This document shows, in pieces, positions 16,580 to 25,982 of a DNA stretch of 43,606 nucleotides (its first letter is position 1; every line of letters starts with the position of its first letter). A program made the translations under genes and the position numbers. Source of the DNA: a virus; the IMG/VR virus record IMGVR_UViG_3300017788_000052, positions 1-43,606 of that record, one strand, 5' to 3'. A model generated the notes under the pieces. It saw nothing but the letters and a program-made list of their open reading frames with translations, ran no database searches and was not told the origin of the DNA.

Positions 16580-17538
16580 TATACCTCCATACCTTGACTT
16601 ATTTTTAACACACCGCTATCACTCCATAAAATACCAGATGAAAGCGGATTAGTTGTGGGTAAATTAATCATAAAGGTTAGTTTATCTATAGACAAATTTC
16701 TACATCTTAAATCTCTATAATCGTTAGCACCATCTCTAGTTGCAATTTTTAATTGAGTAGAACTAGTTCTTATAATAGCAGGGTCTCCACTACTAGCTAC
16801 ATAACTACCAGCGTTAGGAAAAGCTAATAAATTACACTGAATTTTATCGGCAGAAAGATATTTATTACAATGAAGCATATCAATTGGGTTTGAACCAATA
16901 GGTATATTATAATCTCCATCTATATAACTAAGAACAACACCGCTATTACTAACGTCGCCAGCAAGTCTAAAATTATCTATTGTACCAAAATCAGTATTTG
17001 TAGTATAATACTCAAAAACAAGTGAAGTATTATTTTGTGCATATAATCTATTTGTTCTTACGTCCCCCTTTAACACTCCAGAGGCTGTATCTTCTTTATT
17101 TCTAATAATAATATCATTTCCAGAAGCCTTAAACATAGCGTTTCCAATAACAATACCACTAGGTTTCCATTCTAATCCAGTAGAATTAATAACTCCGCTA
17201 GTAGAATGAATTAAAAATGTATTATTCTGTAAATTTTCTTTAGAAAATACAGCTTTCTCTCCTGGATAGGTAACATATATCTGTTTAGTGTTGGAAAGGA
17301 AATTAACTTTATTATTACTGTTTGTAGAGCTTAAAACTTGATCTCTAGATACAGTATTTGAGTTATACGTCCCTTTACCTATTTCATAATCAACATCAGA
17401 TACTATACAATAGAATAATGTATCACCATTTGTATAGTAAGTATTAAATCTTGAAAACCCCTGTACAGCACCGGCTAAACTCATAGTACCAGAACCAGAA
17501 GTTGTTGTTGTTTCTTTTATTCTATTATATAATTTCAT
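16579..17538 (-). CDS. fibre-like protein with shared N-terminal module (319 aa)
   Basis: The N-terminal 110 residues match the neighbouring fibres: YNRIKETTTTSGSGTMSLAG, G-F-S-R-F, NGD, YEIGKGTYNS, SRDQVL and a Val-Thr-Tyr-Pro strand end. The rest is beta-rich with TSSGV/PSG turns and no recognisable catalytic motif. It begins a TAATG-coupled pair with the 497-aa fibre. It is likely a structural paralogue carrying a different tip. Confidence 0.6.
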   Translation of the reverse strand: MKLYNRIKETTTTSGSGTMSLAGAVQGFSRFNTYYTNGDTLFYCIVSDVDYEIGKGTYNSNTVSRDQVLSSTNSNNKVNFLSNTKQIYVTYPGEKAVFSKENLQNNTFLIHSTSGVINSTGLEWKPSGIVIGNAMFKASGNDIIIRNKEDTASGVLKGDVRTNRLYAQNNTSLVFEYYTTNTDFGTIDNFRLAGDVSNSGVVLSYIDGDYNIPIGSNPIDMLHCNKYLSADKIQCNLLAFPNAGSYVASSGDPAIIRTSSTQLKIATRDGANDYRDLRCRNLSIDKLTFMINLPTTNPLSSGILWSDSGVLKISQGMEV

Positions 17539-17548
17539 ATTTCACCTT

Positions 17549-20500
17549 TTAAAATGGTACAGGACCAACATTCCTACATGTTTCAAGATTATGTAGTGGT
17601 CGTGTTTTTATTCTAGATTCTATAGAAAATGATCCACTAGTAGTTGTTAAATGTGTTATACCAAATGGTTGATAACTATAAGGGTCTACCCCACTAAGCC
17701 ATACACTTTTTGTACTAGGAGTAAATCCGTTTATTGTATAAAGTTTAGTTATATTAGAAGGTAAAGTGGATATAGTTACATCAAATGGACACATTGTATA
17801 ATATTCACCCTTACAACCTTTTCGTCCATTAGCAGCACCTGTCCACGACCCACCAAGATTTATAGTAGACCAATACCAACTATTAGAATTATTAGTATTT
17901 TCCACAACTTGTCCGCTTACAGCCCATAATCCACCATCAGATATAGCCCATTGAAAATTATCATTAACTTCTATCTCTGGTATATTACTACCAAGATCAT
18001 TTATAAGTATTCTACCACCAGCAGTAATAGGGTATATATAAGTCTTAGTTCCGTCAACTTCACTTTCCCATGTATAAGAACCCTTTAATCTTACAAAACC
18101 ATTATCAACATGAAGTATTATAACCGGTGGCATATCTAATAAAGTTTTTTCACCGGCAAAAAAACCTAATTCATTACAATCTGTATCAGTTAATAAAAAT
18201 CTTAAATGACCATTACTACTTATACTAAATAAATTATAACTATTACTATAACAATCATAAAAATTTAATGGAAAACTAAATGTTGCGTTATTTTTTACTC
18301 CAAGAATATTTCTACCACCTAGACTAATACTACTAAAATAACCGGCACTATTATCTGAGAAAGGAATATCTCCAAAACTTATTGGTACTAATTTATGTAA
18401 TGATCTAGCTGTAGGCCATGACCTGTATACGGAATCCATCCAATTGGTTGCAGCAATTTTCTTTTGAGTATCATTATCTCCTGGAAAATCTTGCCAACTT
18501 TTACCATGCATAAAAAACCCCGCATTTGTTAAACTATGAACTTTCCAATTATTTATAGGTTGTATAAAACTTTTATTATTAAGAAACATTCCTGCCATAG
18601 TAGTAACATTATAAACAGCCCAACCATTAACGGGTTGATTAAACTTTCCATATAAACCATCAGTGTTATCTGTTCCAAACATATAAGACATATCTGTATT
18701 GTAGCCCATCCACCATGTAGATACAAATCCGTCATTATATTTAGTGTTATAAAATGAATAACTAGTATTTGATGGCATTGGATAATCTAAATAATGAATA
18801 GTACTACAATCACCACATAAGCTTCTTAATTGGGTATGTACCCATATCGGAGTTGTGAACAAATGAAATTCATTACAGTTACAAAATATGTAACTTAAAT
18901 CTAGGGCGACTTTAATTCCAAAGTTATATATCAGTGTATTATTATTAAATAGGTCTATACTAACACTATGTAAATTAACACAATTATAAAACAATTCTTT
19001 AAATCTATTAGTGCCGGTTTTGAGTCTAAATCCAGGGCCAAAATTAGCAATAGATACTAGTTTATTTCTATCTTTTGAAGTTGGCGTTCCGTTACCGTAT
19101 GAAAAACCCTGAATATAATCGTCTTGACAATAATCTGAATAATATGTGTTTTGATTTGGCTCATAAACTAATATAGCTGGAAAAACATTTGTTATTAATA
19201 TTTCTCTAAGTCCGGCAGCAAGGCTTGTATATGTATAGGTTATATCAATATTTGGGTCTGTTAGTAGAATCCATGAATCCGCAGGTAATGGAGTACCAAT
19301 ATTTAAATAATCATCTAATAGGTCAAAACTTTCTTCGCCTTTGAAATCAACACACATCCAAACTGCATCCGGACTATTAGACCTCTTACAAGGTAGAGTA
19401 AAACTATTAATAGCAGTTCCACCACCACCAGAATTGTCTATATTAGTATTTATTATAGCATTAAAACCACCCCTTTTAACTAATAGAAGGTCTTCATAAT
19501 CTACGTTTGAATAAGGATTTACAAATGTTGTACAATCTACATCTGTTATTGGCATATCATATATACCAGTAGTCAAATTATAAGGTAAATCTACTTGAGT
19601 CCAGTTTAATGTTAAAACGTCTGAAAATCTAACATCGTCTTCAGAGTCTATATAGGCATATTTAAAATAAATCTTTCCACATGCATCTGCACATGTGGCT
19701 CTATATATATCTGTCCTAAGAAATATATCATTACAACTAAGTCTACTTCCAGTACTAGAGACACAAGCCACTTCTACTGACGATATAGGGTCTGTTCCTA
19801 AAACTTCTATTTTAAGTTGACCCCCTTCTCTAAATACTCTAAAACCAAAATCGCTACAACAAATAGCTTTAGAAAAATTGAAATCTACATTAAGATATCC
19901 ACTTGCATGATATAAGTTGTCTTCATTTGTAGCTCTAATAAGTATAGGGTGCTGACCAGATGTAATCACAGTGTTAGATTCATCGGTTTGTAATATCATA
20001 TCGCAGTTAGAACCACCGCCTATACTATAGTTATGAGATACCGGCTGGTTATCTATGAATACCTGATAAAACTCTTTTATAGGTCTATACATTTCTGAAT
20101 AGAAAAATACATCTGTATTTACAACAGTTTTGTTATTTACAGTTAATAAACCACTAATTTCAACAAATTGTCCGGCACTACAGGCTGGATGCTGACTAGT
20201 TCCACATCCACTAGAATCCCAAAAATTTACATTTATATTAGTGCTAGATAAAGAAACTCCTGATTGTACAGATTTCGGAAATACATAGTCGGGGCAGGTA
20301 TTGGTTAAACCAAACTGTATACCAAGTTTGGCATTTAGGTTATTTTTTGTTGTTTCATAACTAGCTTGAAATTTAAGCGGTTGACTTGGTTCTATATAAG
20401 CATAGCGTTTAGAGTTAAAATAGAAGGGGCTTAGACCAGACTGATATTCTGGGAAAATTCCAAAATCTATATTTCCAGCCTTAAAATAAAACCTTGATTC

Positions 20501-21445
20501 AGTTTCTGCTTGTAAAGAATAGTCTTGAACAAATAAATAACAGGGCTTGTCTACTGATATAACGCCGGTACAAGACCCACTTAAATCGTATTGATTACAT
20601 TCTGTGTGTTCTTCCGTTATTTTGTCGTATAGATCTATTTCTAATAGTAAATCATCTTCAAATTTTATATCAAGCGGAGAAGTTATGTTTTTAGTAGGGT
20701 GAGTACAAACATGACTATCATTTAAAAAACTGTTATGAGGTAAGTCTATAATATCTCCAGCCATATTTGGAAAATCTTGTGCCCCTTGATCCCCTATTTG
20801 TCCAGCTTGTAACGCAAAATCAAAAATTTTTGAACGCATAAATTCAAGTTTAGTATAAGTAATATCTCCAATAATAGTGTCACTACATGGAAGTTCAACA
20901 ACTTGCCTAAGTTCTCCTAATTCATCTATTCTATAATCTACATACCCTAATGATGGTTCCCACCATCGTATAACTCCGCTTGGATTGTCTGTGCATAAAG
21001 AATATATATTACTGGTTTTTTGAGGGTTAGTTCCCCAAATTCTGTCAGCAACTTGAATATAGCCTCTATAAAATTGTTGTAGAAAACCGCATAGAAATGA
21101 ATCTGAGTTTGCTGCATGATTACAAGGCCAAAGATTATTATCCCAACTACGATTTATGTTAAAGATAACCATGTATTTCCCACAATTCCAACATAGATAA
21201 TTTGGAAGATTTGGATAAGTTACATTATCATAATCATAATAAAAATCATATTCCGGTTTATTTTCTACAAATTCAACGACTCCTGAATATGGGGGATTAT
21301 ATACGAAATTATTACCACTATCATTTGCAGTAATAATATCCCATTTTATTGTCCAATCAATGCCACTCAGACTAGGTTCACCGTCGCATAAGCAACCACC
21401 TTTTTGTCTATTAATAAGCATAGTCTGAAATGGAGGCCCATACAT
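17549..21445 (-). CDS. large Cys-rich virion/adhesin candidate with BspA-like (DUF285) repeats
   Basis: A 1298-aa protein with about 36 cysteines, often paired (GCLC, LCWNCG, CC, CNC, LCGDC), which is unusual for a phage protein assembled in the cytoplasm. The first about 600 residues look like beta-sandwich repeats with Cys-flanked turns. Residues about 850-1010 resemble BspA/DUF285 repeats: DMSYMFGTDN, FNQPVNGWAVYNVTTMAGMF, FIQPINNWKVHSLTNAGFFM. DUF285 is typical of surface proteins and of some phage fibres. The C-terminal 250 residues are beta-rich with Trp. It lies in the fibre cassette between modules sharing an N-terminus, but does not carry that module itself. Receptor binding is inferred. 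The cysteines could form disulfides after release or bind metal. Confidence 0.55.
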   Translation of the reverse strand: MYGPPFQTMLINRQKGGCLCDGEPSLSGIDWTIKWDIITANDSGNNFVYNPPYSGVVEFVENKPEYDFYYDYDNVTYPNLPNYLCWNCGKYMVIFNINRSWDNNLWPCNHAANSDSFLCGFLQQFYRGYIQVADRIWGTNPQKTSNIYSLCTDNPSGVIRWWEPSLGYVDYRIDELGELRQVVELPCSDTIIGDITYTKLEFMRSKIFDFALQAGQIGDQGAQDFPNMAGDIIDLPHNSFLNDSHVCTHPTKNITSPLDIKFEDDLLLEIDLYDKITEEHTECNQYDLSGSCTGVISVDKPCYLFVQDYSLQAETESRFYFKAGNIDFGIFPEYQSGLSPFYFNSKRYAYIEPSQPLKFQASYETTKNNLNAKLGIQFGLTNTCPDYVFPKSVQSGVSLSSTNINVNFWDSSGCGTSQHPACSAGQFVEISGLLTVNNKTVVNTDVFFYSEMYRPIKEFYQVFIDNQPVSHNYSIGGGSNCDMILQTDESNTVITSGQHPILIRATNEDNLYHASGYLNVDFNFSKAICCSDFGFRVFREGGQLKIEVLGTDPISSVEVACVSSTGSRLSCNDIFLRTDIYRATCADACGKIYFKYAYIDSEDDVRFSDVLTLNWTQVDLPYNLTTGIYDMPITDVDCTTFVNPYSNVDYEDLLLVKRGGFNAIINTNIDNSGGGGTAINSFTLPCKRSNSPDAVWMCVDFKGEESFDLLDDYLNIGTPLPADSWILLTDPNIDITYTYTSLAAGLREILITNVFPAILVYEPNQNTYYSDYCQDDYIQGFSYGNGTPTSKDRNKLVSIANFGPGFRLKTGTNRFKELFYNCVNLHSVSIDLFNNNTLIYNFGIKVALDLSYIFCNCNEFHLFTTPIWVHTQLRSLCGDCSTIHYLDYPMPSNTSYSFYNTKYNDGFVSTWWMGYNTDMSYMFGTDNTDGLYGKFNQPVNGWAVYNVTTMAGMFLNNKSFIQPINNWKVHSLTNAGFFMHGKSWQDFPGDNDTQKKIAATNWMDSVYRSWPTARSLHKLVPISFGDIPFSDNSAGYFSSISLGGRNILGVKNNATFSFPLNFYDCYSNSYNLFSISSNGHLRFLLTDTDCNELGFFAGEKTLLDMPPVIILHVDNGFVRLKGSYTWESEVDGTKTYIYPITAGGRILINDLGSNIPEIEVNDNFQWAISDGGLWAVSGQVVENTNNSNSWYWSTINLGGSWTGAANGRKGCKGEYYTMCPFDVTISTLPSNITKLYTINGFTPSTKSVWLSGVDPYSYQPFGITHLTTTSGSFSIESRIKTRPLHNLETCRNVGPVPF

Positions 21446-23019
21446 TAATCTACAACCTTAGAATAAGTTAAAACATCTGGTATATTATCGGCACTACTTC
21501 CTATGCATAATTCAACTCTTAATATAGCGGCTGGAGGCAAGCTAACTGGCCAAGTGAATCCTTCTAGGGTTTTAAAATTAGAATTGTTTTTAGATATTGT
21601 TATATTACTAGCTGTATTATTTTTAAAATAAAAACAAAAAGAATCTCCTGTAACTTTTGTTCCTGTTAAAGAATGTATAGTTAAATTAGTGCCGCAACCA
21701 ATAATTTGAAAACAACCATTGTCTAAATTAATTGTAAGATTTCCGCCAAAATGACTCGCTGTATTAAAATCTCCAAGAAGATTTCCTCTAGCAACTCTTC
21801 TAGCTGTTACTGGCGCTAAATTTTGTGCAACAGCAGGGCTGGTATTAGAATTTCCTAATATAGTTCTAGCGCTCATTGATAGAGTAGAAGATATACCTTG
21901 TGGTCCAGTATAACCTGTAGGACCTCTAGGACCTTCTACACCTACACCGTTTACACCTGTAGCACCTTTGAGTCCAGTATAACCCGTAGGTCCTAATGAT
22001 CCTGTAGGACCAGATAATCCAGTAGGACCTATAGGACCAGTAGCCCCACCACCTGGGCCTGTATCACCTTTAGCACCAGCTACACCAGTATATCCAGTTG
22101 GGCCGCCACCTGCTGGACCTACTGGACCAGTAGGACCAATACCTATATTTGGTATGTTTCCATTATCTATAAAAGTTATACGACCCTTTTGGTTTACACC
22201 GATTGTTGTAAACGTATAAAGACCTGGAACTACAGTTGTATTGGTTAATTGACAGTCATCCACAGAATCACATAGAATATGGTCCATTCCTATAGCGTCT
22301 TCAGCTATCTTAGGACCAGTAATAGCATCATTTTGAATTTTTTCTGTAGTTACTGCATTATTAGCTATCTTACTAGTTGTAACTGCATTATCAACTATTG
22401 TTGTTAATCCGTCTCCAACGGAAGTAATATCGCCACTATGGTTTGGATGAGTATAAGCGGTTGGAAATCCTATAGCATCTACATAACCTTTATTTACAGC
22501 GTCTCCAGACGCAATAGGCATTGGTATTTTAAAATAACCATTATAAATAATACTATCGCCAGACGGTGATAACAAATTATTTTTAAGATGTAATCCAGAC
22601 CCATCTAAAAAATATCCAGAAACAGGTATTAAGACATTATCTGAATCAAACGCTGGTATATTACCATTGGCTATATTATGACTAGCATCTAAACCTTTTA
22701 ATGAGAATAGAGAATTTTCTGCCGGATATGTAACATAAACATGCTTTTCACCGGCGGCCCAATTTACTTTATTAGTATCACCGTTACTATTACTTAGGAT
22801 AATATCTCTACTAATAGAGAAATTCCCGTTATCTTCTATAAATGTGCCGTACCCAATTTCGTAAGAAGTTTCACTAACCATTCCATAGAATAGCCTATCC
22901 CCATCTACATATAGATCGGAAAATGCGGAATGAGAAGATACCGGACCTTCTAACGTTATATCAACAAGGCCCGTTATATTAGTTGTTTCTTTTACGCGAT
23001 TAAATATTTTAATATCCAT
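21445..23019 (-). CDS. collagen-like fibre protein with shared N-terminal module
   Basis: A 524-aa protein. Residues 1-115 are the shared N-terminal module ([33 protein letters not shown]). Residues about 195-260 carry a repeated [24 protein letters not shown] pattern, as in many fibre stalks. Residues about 293-375 are an imperfect collagen-like (Gly-Pro-Thr)/(Gly-X-Y) run that would form a trimeric rod. A beta-rich C-terminal tip follows ([20 protein letters not shown]). The Gly-X-Y run is interrupted by GGG and VNGVGVEG segments, unlike the perfect repeat at the right end of the window. Confidence 0.7.
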   Translation of the reverse strand: MDIKIFNRVKETTNITGLVDITLEGPVSSHSAFSDLYVDGDRLFYGMVSETSYEIGYGTFIEDNGNFSISRDIILSNSNGDTNKVNWAAGEKHVYVTYPAENSLFSLKGLDASHNIANGNIPAFDSDNVLIPVSGYFLDGSGLHLKNNLLSPSGDSIIYNGYFKIPMPIASGDAVNKGYVDAIGFPTAYTHPNHSGDITSVGDGLTTIVDNAVTTSKIANNAVTTEKIQNDAITGPKIAEDAIGMDHILCDSVDDCQLTNTTVVPGLYTFTTIGVNQKGRITFIDNGNIPNIGIGPTGPVGPAGGGPTGYTGVAGAKGDTGPGGGATGPIGPTGLSGPTGSLGPTGYTGLKGATGVNGVGVEGPRGPTGYTGPQGISSTLSMSARTILGNSNTSPAVAQNLAPVTARRVARGNLLGDFNTASHFGGNLTINLDNGCFQIIGCGTNLTIHSLTGTKVTGDSFCFYFKNNTASNITISKNNSNFKTLEGFTWPVSLPPAAILRVELCIGSSADNIPDVLTYSKVVD

Positions 23020-23021
23020 TT

Positions 23022-23930
23022 TTAATCAATTATTATAATATCTGATTGTGCGGGTTCATCAACATCATATCCAAATACAACCATATCGTTTATTTCTGCG
23101 TTTACATACTGACTAGCTTCATTAAGAACTTGAAAATTAATAACAACCGTTCCGCTACCAGTAAAAGTTCTATCTACTAAACCTATATAGTTTCTATCAA
23201 AATCTTCCGCTGTTCCTGCGGCATCTCTTGAGTTAGAGTGGCCAAAAACAACGCAATGTTGATTTTTCAATACTCCGGAAGGTATAGTTAATTTAAATTT
23301 ACCTGTAGCGACCCTTTCTATCGAATGAACATTATGATAACTATTAACCACAACTCCGCTTGATGCATCAAAATTTATCCAAGCTTTAGCTAGACCTCTT
23401 CCAGATTTCATTTGGGAGCCATCTTGGAAGTTTAAAGATGTATTTTCTCCAACCGTTATTTTATCTCCACTTGGAAGATATTCAAATTTCAATCCTCTTG
23501 TAGGTGTTAAACTACCAGATGCAGAAACATAGTTTCCATTCATCTTGAGATTTCCAGTCATACTTCTAGTTCCACCTAAATCTAGAAATCCTGGATGAGA
23601 ATCAATATTGTTTCTATTAAGTAAATCGTTGTGATCTATTCCGCTTGGACCTGGATAAGCTAATGTTTGATCTCCACCACCATTAGGAAAATTAACACCA
23701 CCTTCTGCTATGAAAAATCCATTAGCTCCACCAGTTTTCTTAGCTCTCACATTATTAACAAACGGAAACCCTGTATTATGATCGCCACTTCCAACTATAG
23801 AATTAATAGAATATGTAAGATCAGACATAGGATTTCTTATATCTGCCGCAGAAATACTACCAGCATTATTATCGGCTATATTTGCCTCTATCGTATCCAG
23901 TAATTGTTGTTTTGTTCTTAAATTAGCCAT
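23022..23930 (-). CDS. tail/collar fibre protein (302 aa)
   Basis: The first 45 residues ([33 protein letters not shown]) match the start of the 1163-aa fibre (KAQLVDFITEYITS, VTPEDIRTALIDL, DSVHIL), so the two share an attachment domain. The C-terminal half ([20 protein letters not shown], then [16 protein letters not shown]) matches a common phage fibre C-terminal fold of the AKAW-N-F type. It is TAATG-coupled to the preceding connector-like gene. Confidence 0.65.
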   Translation of the reverse strand: MANLRTKQQLLDTIEANIADNNAGSISAADIRNPMSDLTYSINSIVGSGDHNTGFPFVNNVRAKKTGGANGFFIAEGGVNFPNGGGDQTLAYPGPSGIDHNDLLNRNNIDSHPGFLDLGGTRSMTGNLKMNGNYVSASGSLTPTRGLKFEYLPSGDKITVGENTSLNFQDGSQMKSGRGLAKAWINFDASSGVVVNSYHNVHSIERVATGKFKLTIPSGVLKNQHCVVFGHSNSRDAAGTAEDFDRNYIGLVDRTFTGSGTVVINFQVLNEASQYVNAEINDMVVFGYDVDEPAQSDIIIID

Positions 23931-24436
23931 TAAAATACGCTCCTGTCATAAATAAGCTCAAATGCTTGGTTTAAATTATTATCTGTATGAGGTCCTAATA
24001 TTACTACGCCCATTTCTCCGCTCTGACCTAAATTGTATTGAAATAAAGCTTCTGCATATTTAGTGCATAAATCTGAAGTTATTTTACTAAGTGTCGTTAG
24101 CTGCAAACCGTTGTCTACAGTTATCTCAGACATACCATCTTTCATTGTAATTCTTTTGCCGCCACCATTGTTTAGCATAGTTCTAAATTCACTGTTTGTA
24201 ATCATACAAGCAGATTTTAGAGTTGTCAACAATAAAAAATCTTTATCATCTTCTGGTGAGGGTAATATATCAAAGGGCAAAAATACGTTATACTGTTTAA
24301 TGTGTTTTGTATCCATAGAGACAAATTGGGCGGCTACCACTAAATTATTCTGTAGTGATTCATCGCTGTATTTCTCTTTATTCATATCGCCTAGTAAAAC
24401 TCTTAGGGCTAACAAAATATTATCTATCCAAGTCAT
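23930..24436 (-). CDS. head-tail connector-like protein candidate (168 aa)
   Basis: The N-terminal helices (LLALRVLLGDM, KYSDESLQNNLVVAAQFV) follow the pattern of HK97 gp6 / P22 gp4-type connector proteins, where an L-R-x-x-x-x-D helix is followed by Y-S-D-x-x-L and a second helix. The rest is a helix-rich domain with TLSKITSDLCTKYAEALFQY. The start has GGGGTGAAAA upstream. Its place inside a fibre cassette is odd for a connector, so the assignment is moderate. A fibre-attachment adaptor is an alternative. Confidence 0.4.
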   Translation of the reverse strand: MTWIDNILLALRVLLGDMNKEKYSDESLQNNLVVAAQFVSMDTKHIKQYNVFLPFDILPSPEDDKDFLLLTTLKSACMITNSEFRTMLNNGGGKRITMKDGMSEITVDNGLQLTTLSKITSDLCTKYAEALFQYNLGQSGEMGVVILGPHTDNNLNQAFELIYDRSVF

Positions 24437-24446
24437 TTTTCACCCC

Positions 24447-25982
24447 CTATAGTAAATCAACTAGACCACCATTATCGTCATCGTCATCGTCATCATCACC
24501 TGTATCACCAGAACCTTGCTCGTCATCGTCATCTTCGTCTATTTCGCAAACAACATCCGGAATATTTTGGCGTTTAGTATATCTTAGTCTAGGTTTATTT
24601 AGGGCTTTATTACCCACATTATATACAACATACTTATATTTATCTTCTTTTCCAAGATCGGGTATGTCATATTTAATTATTATATTTATAGATTCTTGAC
24701 CAGCTATAACCGCATCTTTTACTGCGGAAGTAACGTCAAAAACTATCAAGCCGCCTTTAACAAAAACGGATTGTTTATTTGATCCACTAATTGTAGATAC
24801 ACTTTCTACTGTAGTTGGAAAGCTAGAAGTTGATGTTTCACAAGACATTTTGATGAAATCAAACGTACCATGATAGAAGGTATTTACAGAGTAATCGTTC
24901 AAATTAGCTGATCTAAAGTACTCTGCATCTTTTGTATCTATCTTCTCTACTTCTAGCAAAAGCTCTACTTTACTATTAAAATCGACACTATTATAATTTG
25001 GTGTAGCGAACCTAAGAGCTAGATTTCTATTTGCGTTAAGGGGCCTCAAATTAGGATAAGCCTCTTGTCTGAATTTATCCCCAACAACAAAATAGTCTAC
25101 CGGCACACCGTTTTCAATTTGCCCTATTATTATATTTTCAAAAATACCACTAGGATTACACTTATCTATAGATAGTGATGCAGAATTATTGTATTCAATA
25201 AACTCATAAGTACCAGCCCTAGTATTATTCAATATAGGTATACTTGGAGTATTAGGTATATATATTTTAAGATCATTAAACAAAACTGTATAATTGGGCT
25301 GTTTGAAGTAAGTACCAGACCCTAAGACCCCAGAATCAACCGCTGTTAATGTTGGCAGGGCTGTATCATAAGTCTCAAATGTGACCTGTGTAGTTGTAGC
25401 AGGTAACGTAGTATTAATATAGCCCTCAAAACTACTTGTAACCGTATAGACGGTTTGCTCATTCGCCAATATTCTAAAGGCAACCTTAGAATCCACCGGA
25501 TAACCACTGACCGGAGTTAAAACCCCACTAATAGGATTATCATTGTCGTTATAAACTACTCTTTTATCTCTTAATACTGTTGGTGTTTCTTCTGTATCTA
25601 GTTTTAAATACATCATTAATCTAGAAGCTCTAGAACTTGATATATCTATAGTTCTTCTAACAAAAAAGCTTGAAGGGTTTGTCGTAAGTATATTAACAAC
25701 ACCGCTTGAAACAGGGTTTAAATCTACATCTGGAACAAGGTCCCCAGATGGGTCTAACGGATTCTTAATTGCAGCTAAAAGTAAACCATCCTGATTATTA
25801 AAATATTGATAACCCAAAACTCCAGAATGTGGCGTTGTGTTATAAAGTATAACAGATGGTGCTAGTGATTTAGTATATGTTTTAGAATTACCAGAAGGCG
25901 GTGGCGTAAAGGTACTAATAGAAGATATATAACCACTTCCAAAATGTAAATTGTTACTTACTGTTCTTACAAAATTTGCCAT
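24447..25982 (-). CDS. beta-rich structural protein with poly-Asp tail (511 aa)
   Basis: Not recognised. The sequence is beta-rich with many PSG and SSGV turns like the neighbouring fibres. The last 35 residues are almost pure Asp/Glu/Gly (EIDEDDDDEQGSGD, then a run of eight Asp), encoded by short gtcatc-type DNA repeats. The acidic tail could bind Ca2+ or contact a basic partner. It starts two bases from the preceding stop. A virion structural role is inferred from neighbours. Confidence 0.5.
   Translation of the reverse strand: MANFVRTVSNNLHFGSGYISSISTFTPPPSGNSKTYTKSLAPSVILYNTTPHSGVLGYQYFNNQDGLLLAAIKNPLDPSGDLVPDVDLNPVSSGVVNILTTNPSSFFVRRTIDISSSRASRLMMYLKLDTEETPTVLRDKRVVYNDNDNPISGVLTPVSGYPVDSKVAFRILANEQTVYTVTSSFEGYINTTLPATTTQVTFETYDTALPTLTAVDSGVLGSGTYFKQPNYTVLFNDLKIYIPNTPSIPILNNTRAGTYEFIEYNNSASLSIDKCNPSGIFENIIIGQIENGVPVDYFVVGDKFRQEAYPNLRPLNANRNLALRFATPNYNSVDFNSKVELLLEVEKIDTKDAEYFRSANLNDYSVNTFYHGTFDFIKMSCETSTSSFPTTVESVSTISGSNKQSVFVKGGLIVFDVTSAVKDAVIAGQESINIIIKYDIPDLGKEDKYKYVVYNVGNKALNKPRLRYTKRQNIPDVVCEIDEDDDDEQGSGDTGDDDDDDDDNGGLVDLL

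Noticed and set aside
18553-18735. A 60-codon minus-strand frame inside the Cys-rich protein gene.
   Set aside because: Fully contained in a different frame of a long gene, with no ribosome site and no coding signature.
24063-24699. Plus-strand frames opposite the connector-like and 511-aa genes, one with a Ser-rich run.
   Set aside because: The Ser run is the antisense of the Asp codons. The frames overlap well-supported minus-strand genes and have no upstream signals.
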